From: Strongyloides papillosus
Taxonomy: Eukaryota > Nematoda > Chromadorea > Rhabditida > Strongyloididae
Direction: 5' to 3'
NCBI GenBank assembly: GCA_005656395.1
Contig: SRSI01000010.1
Span: 1,736,001 to 1,800,000, forward strand
Length of the DNA stretch: 64,000 nucleotides
Shown here: positions 50,091 through 62,677 of the stretch, piece after piece
Position numbering within the stretch: the first letter of the stretch is position 1
Layout of the letters: each line of letters begins with the position of its first letter
The notes under the pieces: model-generated
The model's input: only the letters and a program-made list of their open reading frames with translations
Databases searched by the model: none
Told to the model about the DNA's origin: nothing
Position numbers and translations under genes: made by a program

Positions 50091-52600
50091 CTAATGAATT
50101 AAAAATTTCTCTTCAAATTTATCAACATCACTTGTAACAAGAGTAATATTCCCTTTTAGTACCTGCAATGTATTTATTGTATTGTCAATGGCACTTTTTT
50201 CGTCAGAATATTGAGTTGTTTCTTGCTTTAAAATATTTTGAATTTCTTCGTGAGCATTTATATAGTGATCCATACAAGCTTCAAGTTCTCTTTCTGTTTC
50301 TACAATACCAGCATGAGCATGATGATGTACATCGTTACGTATTTTACGTGTTAAATGATACACCAATTGAGTTTTTAGTAACTCTTCTTTTCCTCTTGAT
50401 TCCCATTGATATTTTTCAAACATATATAATCCCCCATAGACTGCTACTGCTGAACCAAGAACTTTCCAACTAACTTTACTTAAAACCATTCCACCAACTA
50501 AAATTGCTCCAACTCCTAAAGAAGCAAATGAAGAAACGCTACTCATAATTGTTCCTAGTGTTGCAGCCTTTTTAAGAGTAGCTGAATTGTCTGATTCGCT
50601 TTTTAATCTTATACGGCCACCAGGTTCTTTACTTACTTCTGTAATTATTGGTTCATTTACCAATGGAGAGTGGAAACTTGATATAGCAGTAACAGGTTCA
50701 CCTGAAATCATTGAAATAAAACGACGTGCTAGATTAAAAATTCCCAATGAAAAGTGGAATTCTAAATCTTCATGAAAGTCAACAAGAAGTGTAGTACAAT
50801 CAACAAAAATCCCAATTCTTGGACGTTTAACACGCTTCCAAGCACCATCAATTTTATCTGAAAATTCATTTTGATAAATATCTTTAACACAACTATATAT
50901 TTGTTTTTGTAAAGAACGAATACGACTTTTTATATTAGTTTTGCATAATCCTTCAATTTCTTTTGTAATTTCATCTTCCAAAAATTGAACTAGCTTATAT
51001 TTATAAACATTTAACGGTTCACCCTCAGTAATTCGATCTTCAAATCTCTCAATTATAGTTGGCAATTTTTGAGTAACAGTAAAAAAATCTGTTGAGACAC
51101 GAAGATGAACTTCCTCTCGAATTTTGTGAGTTTCATTTCCAATATAAGTAATTAAGTCATCAAACTCTTGTTTAGACTTATTACAAAATTCTGAATGTCT
51201 TGTCCATTCATCTTGTAAAATTTGATTTTTCTTTTTCAAGCCATCTAGTACAATTTCGATATTATTAATCATACCGTCAACAATTGAACGAATTTTATCG
51301 GCTCTGGTTTGAAATTTTGTAAGTATAGCAGATTTTGAAATGCATTCCTTAAATGATTTTTCAAAATGTTTGAAAGCATTTGCTCTGTATTCTTTTCTTG
51401 TATCTAGCCCTATTGCTTTTTCTGGATGAAGTCTTTGATCTAGCATTTCTTTAGCAGAAATAAAAAATATACGATTAAGAGCACTTTTATCAGTACATAC
51501 TTCTAATTCTTTAACTAAAAATTCAATAAATCTTGTCATATGCTGTTGTTTAACAAGTTCTACTTGTTCTTTGGGATCATCATCACTTACATCCCATCTA
51601 TTATTAAGAATAAAAATATTTGGTCTAGATAGTTTTTTACTAACTCTAAGGAAAAATCCTTTTTCAGCTCTAGTCATTGCTGATTCACCATTGCAAACAA
51701 AGACAAAAACATCAGCATCCAAACAGTGATCATCTATCCATGAATCTAGTTCCTCAGAAAAATCTACACCAGGACTATCTAGAATAACTACGTCATTTTC
51801 CAACATATCAGCTGATTTTTTTGGATAATGGACACGAACTAGTGAAGAAGATCCTAGGGAAGGTAAATCTATATTATTATCACTCAGTGCATGACCAAGA
51901 AGATGGAGTTTATCAAATGGAATTTTTTCATCACTATTATCTATCGTCAAATATTTCTCGTTATTTTCAGATCCTTCTAGCTGTAGAAAACAACATGTAG
52001 TATGGCCCATACCCTGAGGCATGATTCTATTATGAAGCATTGCATTGATACATGTACTTTTACCATTACTCGTTCTTAAATATAAATAAAAAGTCATTCA
52101 TTAAAAAACATACCTTCCGAAAAATACTACTTTCATTTTATCTCTATTAAAGGTTTCAAGAATGGCATGTATAGATTCCAGATTATTTTTGGCTTCTTCA
52201 TATTTATCAACTGGTATATGATCACTACTTTTGTTATTAGCTTCTAGAAAAATAATAATCAAATTTAATAAAGAAATTTCTAATATAAATACCTTCGTAA
52301 CAACTCGCCAATTTTTCTACATACTTTTCTAGCCTTAAATATATTTCTTCAATACACTTTTTTGCAATCCCGAATTTTTGTAATGGTCCTTCTCCGTTTA
52401 TTTTGTGATTATCGAATAACGATATTTTTTTTAGCGCTAAAATTTAAAAATTTGCTTTTTAGATAAACAAGTAATATTACTTAACACATACATTCATCAT
52501 TTTGTGGCCCAAAATTTGTTGGGCAAGACGAATTTAAAAAGTCATTTATTGGACCATCACCAGATCCTAAATTTCCGTCGTAATTCGCCATCATATTCAT
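50091..52600 (-). CDS. fzo-1: Mitofusin (mitochondrial outer-membrane fusion GTPase)
   Basis: Dynamin-superfamily GTPase that tethers and fuses outer mitochondrial membranes. Exons 52492..52600, 52293..52436, 52114..52243 and 50091..52074 give 788 aa, close to worm FZO-1. N-terminal heptad region near residues 37-120 (GPLQKFGIAKKCIEE, VDKYEEAKNN). GTPase motifs: G1 GRTSNGKST (split by the last intron), G3 DSPGVD and G4 NRWD. A central helical region follows. Paired membrane segments lie around SFASLGVGAILVGGMVLSK and VLGSAVAVYGGLYMF, and HR2 is at the C-terminus. The start is the first of three clustered ATGs (52600). It is divergent from tut-1 across 481 bp. Confidence 0.96.
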
Positions 52601-53081
52601 GAAATATTACAAGCAAGTCCCACTATTAAAATATATATAAACCGTTATAAACTAAAGAATGGACTACTTCTGGTGTGCACCGTACAACAAATTTGTCCTG
52701 TTACGAATACTGGTTCTGTAGATAAATATCTAAGACAATAGAAAAAATCTCAATTATTTACTTTCGAAATGATGACTTCATATATAAGTCGGAGAAATTT
52801 GTAAATGTGCAGCAATCGACACACGTGCAGTTTTAAAATAATTAATTATGAAATCATGTTGTTTTAAGAGTAGTCTTCACTTGTTGTAAAATATTGATAC
52901 ATTTTAAAACATGAGATGTCTTAATTACCTTTGGAATGTTAGAAGATTCTTAAAATAAACGTAAACAAACTCCTTGCAGCGAGGTATTTTGTACACATAC
53001 TTTTATCAATATAATTTCTTTTCAAGAAAAAAAGATTTTTTTTTATTGGTGAGATGTCAATTTTATTTTTAAAAAGTAAAA
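52601..53081. promoter_or_regulatory. Divergent promoter region of fzo-1 and tut-1
   Basis: 481 bp between two opposed start codons; no coding frame. Promoters of both genes should lie here. A TATATATAAAC stretch near 52633 on the plus strand is the only TATA-like element noticed, and it is too close to the fzo-1 ATG to assign. Confidence 0.5.
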
Positions 53082-54233
53082 ATGAAATGTACTAATTGCG
53101 AAGAAAAGCCTAGAATAAAAAGTGCCAAAACTGGACAATTATTTTGTGCTCCGTGTTTTACTGATTGGTTCGAAAAGGTATATTGCTTTTTAAATTGAAT
53201 ATATTTTTTTAGGATGTCCATGAGACCATAATTAAATGTGAGTTATTTAAAAGAGGTGAAAGAATTGCTATTGGAGCAAGTGGTGGGAAAGATTCTATTG
53301 TTTTATCGCATATAATGAAACGTCTGAATGATCGTTATGATTATGGTTTAAATTTTTATCTTATTTGCATTGATGAAGGGATAAAAGGATACAGAGATTT
53401 CTCAATAGAATCTGTTCTTCAAAGTGAAAAAGATCTTGCGATCCCATTGATAATTTTGTCATATAAGGACCTTTATGGTTGGACTATGGATGAAATTGTA
53501 GCTAAAATTGGAAAGAAAAATAACTGTACTTTTTGTGGAGTTTTTAGAAGGCAAGCTTTAGATAGAGGTGCTCAAAAAATTAAGGCTAATAAATTGTTAA
53601 CTGGTCATAATGCCGATGACCTTGCTGAGACAGTTTATCTGAATGTTCTTCGTGGAGATACAGCAAGACTTCAAAGATGTGGTGCTAATATAACAGGAAG
53701 TGAAGATTCATTACCTCGGGCTAAACCCTTAAAATATTCCTATGAAAAAGATATCGTTATGTATGCATATTTCAACAAACTTCAATATTTCTCAACTGAA
53801 TGTATCTATTCACCAAATGCCTTCAGAGGTAATGTTAGAACATTGATAAAAGATTTAGAAGCTATTAGACCTCGAACTATAATGGATCTTATACGTTCTG
53901 CTGAAAGTTTAACGTTGAAGGAGGATGTTACTGTACCAGATTTATTGTTTTGTCAAAATTGTGGATATATTTCAAGTCAAAAAATTTGCAAAGCATGTCT
54001 TTTACTGACAGGTCTTGAGAAAGATGATCCTAATATGGGGATTACTAAAGTAAGTTATATTTTTGTTTTTTCTTCTTAATAACAAATAATTTCAGAGAAA
54101 AAAGTGGAAAGCTGAAATCAAGATTGAAAATGAGTCACCTGAAGTTGACAGCAAATCTGGACTAAGTTCATGTCAATCGAAAGATGAAAATAAATCAGCT
54201 TGTGAATGTGCTAAGCAAACTGTGGATTTTTAA
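53082..54233 (+). CDS. tut-1: Cytosolic tRNA 2-thiolation protein 1 (CTU1/Ncs6)
   Basis: With CTU2, this ATP-dependent enzyme thiolates U34 of Lys, Glu and Gln tRNAs, using sulfur passed on by URM1 (family knowledge). Exons 53082..53177, 53213..54049 and 54096..54233 (introns 35 and 46 bp, phase 0) give 356 aa. N-terminal zinc ribbon CTNC...CAPC; PP-loop ATPase signature SGGKDS near residue 52; substrate loop [22 protein letters not shown]-terminal zinc pair CQNCG...CKAC. The last exon opens RKKW and is otherwise variable. The start was chosen because the zinc ribbon needs the first exon. Confidence 0.96.
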
Positions 54234-54509
54234 AATTTGTTCGAAATATTTAATTGTTATAAAAAGTACTTATAAGTTCATACTTATTGTTAATTGTTAT
54301 AATGAACTTAAAATTCAATATTTGTATATTGTAAATTTAAGCAGAATTCTTCAAGTTATAAAAATAAACTACTTTATTGTAATTTTTTGAAAACCATAAG
54401 CAACATGCTTTATTAAAAAATATATTCAGAAACTTAACAATAACTAATGCACATAAAATATACTAGTATAAAACAATATTAATTCTAGTGATCTAATTTT
54501 CAAGGTTGC

Positions 54510-56559
54510 TTATGATGACAACATACTTATACCATTTTGAATAAGACTATCTGCTTCTCTTTCAAGTTCTTTTACTTCTAAATAATCTGGAAACATTTCT
54601 GGAAACCGATACGATAACCATAAATATAATATAATTAAATCATACTTTTCTGTTAAAATATCTATGTCATTTGAAGTCCTAATTTCCTGGAATGGATACT
54701 TTATAAGATCACAAAGCCATTGATATGTAATTGGCTGGTTGGAAGAAAATTTCCTAGCTATTTTTACAAATGAAACTGATGACAAAGTGGTATCGACTTT
54801 TAACGGTGAACAGCAAAAAACATATTTTACTCCAATGGGTAAATTAATTGGATTAATTAATTTAGCTAAATCTCGGATTGATTCAAAGTCACACAAAAAA
54901 TATGTATCATTAACACTACATATGGAAGTAAAAATATCTAATATATTCGTTAATGTTGCAGTTGGTAAATGATAACTAAACGTTTCAATTTGCTCAAACG
55001 TCGGTGCTATTCCGGCTTTACTGATATTCTCTATTGGTTTTTCTAAAATTTCTTTAAGACTTTTCAAATCTTTATTCTTTAGAGTTAAAACTTTTCCCTC
55101 TTCAAAAATTGATCCAAACCTTCCGGCACGTCCAGCAATTTGTAAAGCGTTATAGTTCTCTATCAAGCCACCAACACTTTTATATAAACTTTCAAATATA
55201 ACCCTGCCAATATTTAAATTTATACCCATACCTATAGCATCAGTTGCAAGGAGAACTTTTGTTGGATCATTTGGATTATTAAATTTTGCAGCTTGAGCCA
55301 ATTTTGTTTTAGGTGGTAATTTTCCATATATTATAGCTGCTGGAATTTTCATATCTCTAAACTTTTTAGCATAATGAAATATTGCTTTCCTAGAAAAACA
55401 TATTATCGCATCACCTTTTTGAACATTAGAAATATCTTCTAAAGCATAATCACAAATTTTTAAAGGACTTTTTCTATCATAGTTTATAATTTCCACATGT
55501 TCACCTATTGGATCTAACATTTTTTTGATAATCTCAATAGCAGCAGGTTCACCACACAAATGAACTTCTTCCGCAGGAACTCCAAGCAATGCTCTTGTAA
55601 ATGAATATCCTCTTTGATCATCACGAACCATTTGAATTTCATCAATAACGGCAACCTCAACTGGTTTATTAACATTAAGCATTTCTACTGTACAAGAACA
55701 ATGATCAGCAGGAGTGGATTGATCTATAGCATACCTTCGATCTTCTCCTGTTATTAAATCACATTTAACATCATTCGCAATTGTTTTACTATAAACTTCA
55801 TGAGCTAATAATCTTAAAGGCCCACAATAAATAGCAGTTTTTGCATTTTTAAATCTTTCTAGAGCTGCATGTGTCTTTCCCGAATTTGTTGGCCCTGCAT
55901 GAAAAATTATCTTTCTAAATATTTTCCTTGCTACAGGATACCAATTATGCGGCTGTGTTAAATCTGAATTATATTTCAACTCTTCCATAGAATCTAAATG
56001 TGGATAAATTTGTCTTGAGTGCCTCAAAAATGCATCAAGTAAAATATCTGGTGAAGCTTTTTTATTATGTATATCACTTAAATTCAATCTTATTGCTATA
56101 TCAAGATTTTTATCTGTAATGCACATTTGTCTGAAACTCTTAAATGTTGCCATAAATATTTTTTCTGAAAGCCCATTTTCTGAAGACAATTGTCGTATGG
56201 TGGGACGACGTACAAAATCATCCAATATTGAAGATATTTGTGAACTATCTAAAGATTCCAACCCATCAATATGTTCCGGCTCAAATTTTTTGGGAGCTGA
56301 TTTAAATGCTAAAGGCCTTAATACATCTTCAATATTCTTTTGTTTAAATTTCCGAGGATTACTACTTTGCAAATTATTTCCTATTAATTTATTATCACGT
56401 TTATCCTAAAATAAGTTTTTGAAAATATATAGGAAATTTTATGCTTACATTAGATCGGTTTACATTTAAGGGTGTAATACAAATATTTGCTAAATTAACT
56501 TGTGATAAGCGATTCACTCTTGATTTTGTTATTTTCCTGAGGAAGCATGATTTAATCAT
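54510..56559 (-). CDS. SUPV3L1: Mitochondrial RNA helicase SUV3 (SUPV3L1)
   Basis: Ski2-like ATP-dependent RNA helicase that unwinds RNA for the mitochondrial degradosome. Exons 56449..56559 and 54510..56405 (43 bp intron, phase 0) give 668 aa. The first exon encodes a basic, acid-poor leader (MIKSCFLRKITKSRVNR), a good mitochondrial import signal. Walker A GPTNSGKT, Walker B/DEAD position VIDEIQMVRD, motif VI QIAGRAGRFG. The SUV3 C-terminal domain is present but short; the extended tail of the human protein (786 aa) is missing. It converges on tut-1 with 276 bp between stops. Confidence 0.95.
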
Positions 56560-56996
56560 ATTTGAGTAAAACAATAGGATTTTAAAAATAAGTACTATAA
56601 AAATTTTAAGGCCGCAACTTTATTTAACGCAGTCTGGTTAGTTACTTACAGAACGCCTTTCTAAAACATATTACGTTGGTATTTTCTAAATTAGATCATA
56701 TAAATTGAAATTATGTTATTGTTATCTTAATGTATTTAGATATACTAGTAAATAATAACATCTAGGGAAATATGACGATACTATAATATCACTTTTATGT
56801 ACAAAATAACATTAACAAAGTTAACCAATACTGATGAACTTGATTTACCTTTAAATCTTTTTCCGGTAAAATATGATATATATAAAGAATTTAAAATTTA
56901 CACTTTGTAGAACTATATGTGTACACAAATATTTATTCATTAAATTAAAGTAATTGCAAAAAAAATTTTCTTTATTTAAAGATAACAAAAAAAAAA
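56560..56996 (-). promoter_or_regulatory. Intergenic region, SUPV3L1 promoter and SF3B5 3' UTR
   Basis: 437 bp with no gene. SF3B5 ends at its right edge and SUPV3L1 starts at its left on the same strand. The gap is larger than typical nematode operon spacing, so separate promoters are more likely. Confidence 0.5.
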
Positions 56997-57315
56997 CTAC
57001 AAATCATCCAAAGGTGACTTTTCTGGCGGCGGTCCACAAGGTTGGATCATTTTTTTCAATAATTCAAACTTTACACGAGCTTTGGTTTTGTTTTGCGCTA
57101 CAGCAACATACGATAAATTATCTTGATGGCCTGTAAAAACAATAAATTTATTAAAAAAATAAGAATAACATACCAATTATTGAAGACAATGTATCTCTAT
57201 GCTGATTTGTTAACCATTCCCATCTTGTGGAATCAGCATGTCCGGTACCAACAAATTTCGAATGTAAATGCTCTAATTGAGCTAAAACGTGAAATCTTTC
57301 TGTAGGTGCCGTCAT
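56997..57315 (-). CDS. SF3B5: Splicing factor 3b subunit 5 (SF3b10)
   Basis: Small subunit of the SF3b complex in the U2 snRNP, needed for branch-site recognition. Exons 57174..57315 and 56997..57130 (43 bp intron) give 91 aa, compared with 86 in human. Almost the whole chain matches the family: LAQLEHLHSKFVGTGHAD, WEWLTNQHRDT, NKTKARVKFELL, KMIQPCGPPPEK. The gene is split by an intron into two short frames and is easy to overlook. The start ATG is the only one that keeps the conserved N-terminus. Confidence 0.97.
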
Positions 57316-58190
57316 AATGCTAGTTTAAATTACAACTGTAAACATATTACAAATAACTTTTCTTGTTGAAACCAACTCTACAGGGACATGTAAAAAGTTC
57401 ATCTTGGTAAAGTTTACAAAAGACATTATCTTTTTATGGATGGAACTGAGATTTTGGATAAATTTTAGATTAGGAGTTCCCACGTTAAATAACTAAATGA
57501 AGAATTTTGTCTGCTAAATTGAGTATTTTTTATAATGATAAATAACCAAGTTTTTAGAGATAGTTTGTAACATTAAGAGAATTTCTTCTTTTTTTTCGAT
57601 ATTCATTTTTTTGCCTAGATTTTAGGCAAACGTTTTATTTAATTAAATTGTAGTGGTTAAAAAATAAGGAAATAATTGTTGAAAAAAATGAATTTTTCAT
57701 AATCATTTGAAACAGTTGAATTGTACATCAACGTAGAAAGAGAAAACATTTTTTTATGTTCAATCAAAGAAAAATTAATAACCGTTTGTTGTATTAAAAA
57801 CTACAGATGGACTAATTTTTTTTACCTAAAAAAGTTTTTTTAATTTGCTAAATTGTTGAAATATTTTATTGAATACAATAAATACATTAAAAATTATAAA
57901 AAAAAAAATTATAAAAAAAAATTACAAAGTAGACCCATCAAAATAAGGGGTCCTTAAACTAAAATTGCTCCTCATTAAATATACCTTCAACTTCAAAATA
58001 ACAGTTCTTCGGAAGGAAAATCGGATACTTGAAGAATCTAATAACTTGATATTTTAATCTATTTTTTGTATATAAAAAATAAATAAATAAAATTATGTTT
58101 TCAATAGATAAATATTTAAAAGGAATCATTCCTATATCATATAAGATCATTACCAAATTATTTATTAACATTTTTTGTGATTGTTAAGTT
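57316..58190. other. Intergenic region with a remnant of a MATH-BTB copy
   Basis: The left half is featureless. From about 57970 the sequence matches the 3' end of the broken MATH-BTB copy near 62464 (shared ACCTTCAACTTCAAAAT and the following 80 bp). This marks the tail of an earlier array copy whose body is gone. The minus-strand 70-codon frame at 57959-58171 lies in this repeat and is not a gene. Confidence 0.55.
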
Positions 58191-58715
58191 GTTGATATCA
58201 TAGAACCCCAGTATCACATTTGATAAAATATAACCCAGAAATTTATATGTTAAGTCATTTCTTTCGCTGAATTATTTCTTTTAATAGATACCTTCATTTT
58301 ACATTTAAGATTACCATTATTTGATGCTTTCATCTGATCAAATATATACCTTTTCTCATCATAATTAAAATAATTTGTTAACAATTCATTGAAATTAAAG
58401 CATCAAAATAAGACTTTTTTTAAAACGTCTGCATGATATTCGGAGGCATCTTTTATTATTTTAAATTAACTCTCCCTTAACATGGAGTGTTTTTCATTTT
58501 TCTATGAAGTATTGATAAATTGTAAAAAGTACATCTTTACTTTGTAGAACATAGATGAAATTGAATAACAAAAGGGTTGGAATTTATTAAAAAAAATCTT
58601 CTGAATATAGATAAAATATTTCATCAAATTCTCTTTTTCGATTACTTGATTGTTAGACAACTTTCTTTATCTGTTATCATTGACAATTTGATGACAACTC
58701 TTTATAACTAATTGG

Positions 58716-58723
58716 TATATAAG
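58716..58723 (+). promoter_or_regulatory. TATA box of MATH-BTB copy 1
   Basis: TATATAAG, repeated as TATATAAG at 60955-60962 in unit 2 and degenerate (TATATAGA) at 63191-63198 in unit 3. A leader intron follows at 58899-58954 (donor GTAAGT, acceptor ATTATAG); GTAAGT is kept in unit 3 and is GTAAAT in unit 2. The TATA box lies 394 bp before the ATG, which fits a spliced leader region. Confidence 0.5.
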
Positions 58724-59109
58724 TTTTGAGTTTTAGTTTACCCGTCATTGATTGTATTATTTAAATTAGCTTATTTTGTTGTTTTTTTACTGCTTCGATT
58801 TTGCTTTTCATCATTAACGACTAATTAATTTCAGGTTTACCTATAAATTTTCTACAGGATTTTAATTATCCTAAGAATACATAAATTTGGAAAAAAACGT
58901 AAGTTGCTTTTATTGTATTCAATAAACATTTATAATTTTTTTCCATAATTATAGTAAACTATTTTCGAAGATTAGAATTAATCTTGGATTAATAATTGTG
59001 TGGTATTTTCTTATTAAGTAACTTGTATAAATTAAAAGAGATTCTGGAAACCACATACGTAAAAGTTCAGTGAAATTTTACTCTACTGTTGTTTTCTAAA
59101 ATTTAACAC

Positions 59110-60272
59110 ATGGATCACAAAAGTAAAAGACGAAGTAGTGATATATCCAGGGGCAAGTCATCTGTCATAACTTTGAACTTGTTATTAATTATAAGATACT
59201 TGTCATTTCAGATGATTTACATAACATCCATGGAAGTGTTAGAAAATTCAATTATGTTTGTTCAATAGCAAACTTTTCCCAACGTCTTGAAAAGACAGGT
59301 GAACGAATTAGATCACCAAGTTGTGTAGTTGGGAGTCAATATAGATCAGAGTGGTATTTAAGGATCTATCCCAATGGTGCCAACGGAGATTCGAAGGACT
59401 ATGTATCAGTCTATTTGGCATTGTCAAAGCCCATCAGCGCAGAAATAAAGTGTAGGTTTTCTATTTTGAACAACAAAGAAGAAGAGAAAAATATTTGTGT
59501 AGTCAAGAACACTGCTGAAGTTGGAAATCGTGGTTGGGGGTTTTCTAAATTTGTTAAGAGAGATTCTCTACTAAATGAGTCTAAAGGTTTATTAGTTGAA
59601 GATAAATTAACAATATTATGTGAGATAGAAATTATTGAACTTAAGCTTGAGGAACATGATAAGCGAGAGACATCAATAAATGTAACACAAGCCCAATCAA
59701 ATTTATCATTAGAACTTGGTAATTCGTCTGATTCATCACTATTCTCTGATTGTAGCATAAAAGTCGGAGAAACTACTATAAAAGTTCACAGAGGAATTCT
59801 TGCTACAAAATCAAATGTTTTTTATAACTTCTTCAACAGTACACCAGAACATTCACAAAGGAATACCATCGAAATTAAGAATTTCCGTGCTGAAGTTGTA
59901 AAAGAGATGATAAGATATATTTACACGAATGACATTTCGGATATAGGAAATATGGCTAGTGATGTGTTGGCAATCGCAGTTGAGTATGGGTTAGATGGAT
60001 TGAAGGACATTGCAGTCAGACATTTATGTAGAAATTTAAACACTGAAAATATCTGTGAACGTTTGCTACTTGCTGAAACGTTCTCAAGTGATGAACTGAA
60101 GGAAAATTGTCAGAAATTTATTATTGGTAATCCTGAATGTCTAAGAACATCTAAGAATTTTGAGGATTTTTTTAATAACCATCCATCTTTATTCAAAGAT
60201 TTTTTTTTCAATATAGTACAGTTACTCTCAACCTCAAATAATAATTCTTCCAAAGAAATATCAAGTACTTAA
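59110..60272 (+). CDS. MATH-BTB (SPOP-like) protein, copy 1
   Basis: MATH-BTB proteins are substrate adaptors for cullin-3 ubiquitin ligases: MATH binds the substrate, BTB binds CUL3 (family knowledge). Exons 59110..59152 and 59212..60272 give 367 aa. The intron uses a GC-AG donor (AGGG|GCAAGT); no GT donor nearby keeps the frame, and copy 3 has GT at the same place. MATH at about 22-150 (FNYVCSIANFS, WYLRIYPNG, GWGFSKFVKRD); BTB at about 186-290 (FSDCSIKVG, IKVHRGILATKSNVF, YIYTNDISDI); a short BACK-like tail follows. No membrane or nuclear-localising part was recognised. Target unknown; strongyloidid and other worm genomes carry many fast-evolving relatives. Confidence 0.88.
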
Positions 60273-60430
60273 AGATCTTAATAAGTTACTATTTGTGTTT
60301 ATTTTTTTTAACCTTAAAATAAATAACTAAAATTATATGTTTAACAGACAAATAATCAGGAAGAATCATTTTTGCAACACACAAGGCCTTTATAAGATCA
60401 TTTTTATTACTAATTTTCGATTTTTTTGTT

Positions 60431-62677
60431 GTTGATATTGTGAAGCTACACAAGAATTTTGATAAAATACAATTCCTCGTTTGTATTTTACATAGTTTTC
60501 CTTCTTTGAATTATTTATTTAAAGAATTCTCTTTTTTTTTATGAAGTATACTACTGTTATTTAGTCGAATATATATATATCTTTCGTAATAATTAAAAAT
60601 GATAGGAGAAACTTTCATTAAAATTACAAAATCACAGTGATACTTTTCTTTAAAAAGTGTACGTGTTATTGAAAATTATCTGTTAGTTATTTTAAATTAG
60701 AATTCCCTAAAGTTTGAGTGTTTTTCTTCCCATGATACATAAACTGATAAATTGTAGAAAAATATACTTCTGTCTCCTTAGAACATAAGTGAATTGCATC
60801 GTTAAAAAGATTTAAATGTATTCAAAGAAAAACTTTCTGAATATAGGTAAGATGTTTCATTATAATTCTCTTTTTCGATTGTTTGATTGTTAGACAAATT
60901 CCTCCCATCTGTAATTCATTGAAAATTTGATGACAACTCTTTAGAACTAATTTGTATATAAGTTTTGAGTTTTAGTTCAACCGCCATTTATTTTATTATT
61001 TAAACTAGCCTATCTTGTTATGTTTCTACAACTTAATTTTTGTTTTTTTTTATCATTAGCAGTTGTCTAATTTCAGGTTTAACTATAAATTTCCCATCGG
61101 ACATAAATTATCCTAAGAATACATAAATTTGAAAAAAAATGTAAATTGCTTTATTATATTCTATAAATATTTATAATTTTTTTCCATAATTATAGTGAAC
61201 TATTTTTGAAAACAAGAGTTAATCTTGGATTGATAATTGCGTGGTATCTTCTAATTAAGCAACTGGTATGAATTAAAAGAGATTCTGAAAAAACCTACGG
61301 AAAGGTTCAGTGAGATTTTGCTCTACCGTTGTTTTCTGAAATTTAACACGTGGACCGCAAACGTAAAAATAAATAGCTATAGTGGATTTATTGATAAGTC
61401 TTTTGTTATAACATTGGTATTACCACTAATTGTAAAATATTTATCATTGCAGATGATTTGTGTAACATTCAGTCAGGAGTTACAGAGTTCAATTTTGTAT
61501 GTTCATTACGAAACTTTCCCAGTCTTCTTGGAAAAATAGGTGGAGGACATACATCCCCATCATTTGGAGTTGGAAACGAAGACATACCAGAGCTGTGTTT
61601 AAGGGTCTATCCCAATGGCGACAAAGGAGATTCAAACGACTATGTATCAGTTTATTTGATATTGCTAAAGCCCGGGAAAGCAAGAGTACTAAGTATTATA
61701 AAATTTCCATTTTGAATGACAAAGAAGAGGAGAAACATATTTGTATTGTAGATAAAGTTACTGGAACTGATGGTCGTTGTTGGGGGTTTTCAAAATATGT
61801 TAAAAGAGACTTTCTACTTAAGGAATCAAATGGTTTATTAATTAATGATACGTTAAGGAAGGATATTATGTGAGGTGGAATTTATCGACCCTGGTAATTT
61901 AGAAGCATCGATGAATGTAATAATACCCGAATCGAATCAAGATTATCATTGGGCTATGGTAATTTGTTTGAGTCACAATCATTCACTGATTGTATTATAA
62001 AAGTTGGAAACGCTGAAATTAAAGTTCACAGAGGAATTCTTGCAACACGTTCTCATGTTTTTTTTTTTACAATATTTTCAATAGTACACCAGAAAACCCC
62101 CAAACAAACATCATCGAAATAAAGAATTTCCGTGCTGGAGTTAAAAAGAGATGTTAAGATATATCTACACGGACAATGTGTAAGATATAGAGAATGTAGC
62201 TAACGAATTGTTGGCAATCGAGGTTGAACATGGGTTGGATAGATTAAAGGAGTTGCAGTAAAATATTCATGTGATGACTAAAATATTGAGAATGTCTGCG
62301 AACGTTTCATACTTTCTGAAACGTTCTCGAGTAAGGAAGTGAAAAAGTGCTGCTAAGTATTTATAATTGATAATGCTGAAAATTTAATGAATACTAACAA
62401 TTGGAAAGAACTCGTTAAAAATCACCCGCTTTTAGTTGAGAGTTTATTTTTTGAACTATTAAATTTACCTTCAACTTCAAAATGACAGTTCTCTGAAAGA
62501 AGAATCGAATACTTGGAGAATCTAGTAACTTAATTTATTTAATCTTTTTTGTATACTTAAAATAAATAAAAATATTATGTGTTCAAAAGATAAATGTTTA
62601 AGAAAAACCGTTCCTATATCGTACAAGGTCCTTACAAAACTATTTACTAACCTTTTCTTGTGATTGTTAGGTTATCG
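60431..62677 (+). repeat. Tandem array unit 2
   Basis: Second copy of the 2.24 kb unit, with upstream elements at 60740-61320 aligned to those of units 1 and 3 and a broken MATH-BTB gene. The gene-free parts 60431-61349 and 62486-62677 contain only these diverged repeat flanks. Confidence 0.75.
61350..62485 (+). pseudogene. MATH-BTB pseudogene, copy 2
   Basis: Aligns end to end with copy 1 but is broken many times. The start ATG is GTG (61350). The intron donor position reads AT instead of GT/GC. There is a frame change in the MATH domain around 61670-61690 after LILLKPG, and another near 61860 where the frame stops after LINDTLRKDIM. A lengthened T run near 62058 shifts the frame in the BTB domain. 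In-frame stops follow at the positions matching MIRYIYTNDISD and later. Conserved islands remain (VYPNGDKGDSNDYVSVYL, IKVHRGILATRSHVF). Expression of a functional product is very unlikely. Confidence 0.88.

Larger units (their letters stand above)
58190..60430 (+). repeat. Tandem array unit 1 (about 2.24 kb)
   Basis: Bounded here by the anchor GATATCATAGAACCCCAG near 58196, which recurs diverged near 60434 and clearly near 62681. Other anchors recur at the same spacing: GATGACAACTCTTTA at 58690 and 60929 and a related form near 63168. The unit carries upstream sequence, a TATA box, a 5' UTR intron and one MATH-BTB gene. Ends are arbitrary. Confidence 0.75.

Noticed and set aside
57123..57305. 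Plus-strand small frame at the SF3B5 locus
   Set aside because: Antisense to the clearly conserved SF3B5 coding sequence on the minus strand.
57959..58171. 70-codon minus-strand hydrophobic frame left of the MATH-BTB array
   Set aside because: Lies in the repeat flank; the homologous flank near 62464 carries no matching frame.
59411..59758. 115-codon minus-strand frame over the MATH-BTB gene
   Set aside because: Antisense shadow; the plus strand has domain matches and a consistent exon structure.
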